From contig CM038704.1 in the NCBI GenBank assembly GCA_021613375.1, forward strand, positions 4,898,155 to 4,962,154: a DNA stretch of 64,000 nucleotides. The letters run 5' to 3'. Under the pieces are notes generated by a model. It worked only from the letters and a program-made list of their open reading frames with translations. It was not told the DNA's origin and did not search any database. Made by a program: the position numbers and the translations under genes. The stretch comes from Megaleporinus macrocephalus. Lineage: Eukaryota; Chordata; Actinopteri; Characiformes; Anostomidae. Position 1 is the stretch's first letter. The number at the start of each line of letters is the position of its first letter. Below, piece after piece: positions 62,701 through 64,000 of the stretch.

Positions 62701-64000
62701 GCCCAATATACAAATATGTGGTCTTAATAGGTTAACTTATTAGCAAACAATGGCTTTAATACAGTAACTTTAGGGCTCAATATTTGTGGTCCCAGTATAT
62801 TAACTCTATTAACTCATTAACATTTATATTATTTGTGGCCCTAATATATTAACTTTGGGTTTAACATAGTAACTTTAGGGCTCAATATATTATTTTGTGG
62901 CCTTAATATATTAACCTATTAGCAGTTGATGGCTTCAATATAGTAACCTTAGAGCGTGATAGTTGTGGTCTCAGTATATTAATTTGTGGCCTCGCCAAAA
63001 TAAGTCATGCCCTCATTATAGTCTTTTCAGGCCTTGATGTATTAATATGTGGCCTTAACATATTAACTTATCACCAATAAATTGCTTCAATACAGTAACT
63101 TTAGGGCTCAATATTTGTGTTCTCAGTATATTAACTCTATTACCTCATTGGCCCAATATATATATATTAATTTGTGGCCCTAATATATTAACTTATTAGC
63201 GAATGATGGCTTCAATATAGTAACTTTAGGGCACAATATTTGTGTTCTCAGTATATTAACTCTACTTACTCACTGGCTCAATATATATTAATTTGTGGCC
63301 CTTAATATAATAACTTACTAGTAATTAATGGCTTCAATACAGTAACTTTAGGGCTCGATATTTGTGTTCTCAGTATATTAACTCTATTACCTCATTGGCC
63401 CAATATATATATTAATTTGTGGCCCTAATATATTAACTTATTAGTAATTAATGGATTCAACACAGTAACATTTTAGGGCTCGATATTTGTGTTCTCAGTA
63501 TGTTAACTCTATTAACTCATTGGCCCAATATATATTAATTTGTGGCCCTAATATATTAACTTATTAGCAAATGATGGCTTCAAAATAGTAACTTTAGGGT
63601 TCAATATTTGTGTTTTCAGTATATTAACTCTACTTACTCACTGGCTCAATATATATTAATTTGTGGCCCTAATATATTAACTTATTAGCGAATGATGGCT
63701 TCAATATAGTAACTTTAGGGTTCAATATTTGTGGTCTTAGTATATAAACTTGTGGGGCTAATGTATGAAATTATTAGTAATTAATGGCTTTAATACAGTA
63801 ACTTAAATAAAGGGCTCAATATTTGTGTTCTCAGTATATTTACACTATTTACTCATTGTCCCAATATATATATTCATTTGTGGCCTTAATATAATAACTT
63901 ACTAGTAATTAATGGCTTCAATACAGTAACTTTAGGGCTTAATATTTGTGGTCTCAGTGATTAACTCTAATAACTCATTGGCCTCTTTTTATATTAATTT
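62690..64000. repeat. AT-rich tandem array of about 120-bp units, reaching window end
   Basis: About ten units built from GTAACTTTAGGGCTCAATAT, TTGTGTTCTCAGTATATTAA, CTCATTGGCCCAATATATAT and TTGTGGCCCTAATATATTAA. Unit length varies by small indels. It starts within the right part of the Tc1-like relic and is cut by the window edge. Confidence 0.92.

Overview
The window is vertebrate nuclear DNA, most likely from a teleost fish. The evidence is two spliced genes with vertebrate protein sequence and GT-AG introns, long introns full of Tc1-like, hAT-like and L1-like relics, tRNA-like SINEs, and many TA, TG and GATA microsatellites. I see no prokaryotic gene, operon, rRNA gene or CRISPR array. 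I cannot name the species.

Gene 1 (1-27173, + strand) is the 3' part of a contactin gene, best matched to contactin-3 (cntn3). Nine exons encode the end of fibronectin type III domain 1, all of FN3 domains 2 to 4, and a C-terminal GPI-anchor signal. All eight introns join in frame. One exon (12725-12840) lies in no long open frame and is recognised only from splice sites, phase and domain logic. A GC-rich 3' UTR with a G-quadruplex-type run follows, with candidate poly(A) signals at 28369 and 28880.

Gene 2 (49345-55998, + strand) is a complete eight-exon rheb gene of 184 codons, the small GTPase that activates mTORC1. It has a CpG-rich promoter/5' UTR, all GTPase motifs and a C-terminal CLVM farnesylation box. 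Ser130, a known regulatory phosphosite of mammalian RHEB, is Lys here. The two genes act separately: contactin-3 is a neuronal cell-surface adhesion protein and Rheb a lysosomal signalling GTPase. They are neighbours in the same orientation, about 22 kb apart.

The rest is repeats. Several minisatellites have visible parents. A 3.5-kb array of about 25-bp units (29463-32945) resembles the terminal inverted repeat of the Tc1-like MITE directly beside it. A 2.2-kb array of 110 exact 20-bp units (20661-22860) consists of the pol III A-box head of a tRNA-like SINE, lies between two opposed SINE pieces, and has an incipient counterpart at another SINE (8905-8970). A 44-bp array (25168-26187) and an 11-bp array (24622-25125) sit inside one hAT-like element. 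Other structures include an L1-like insertion with a 16-bp target duplication (42836-43909), a hAT-like pair that differs by an internal inversion (14990-15228 versus 53139-53381), four foldback elements, and a roughly 120-bp AT-rich array that runs off the right edge (62690-64000).

All identifications come from reading the sequence and from memory of protein families. No database search was possible.
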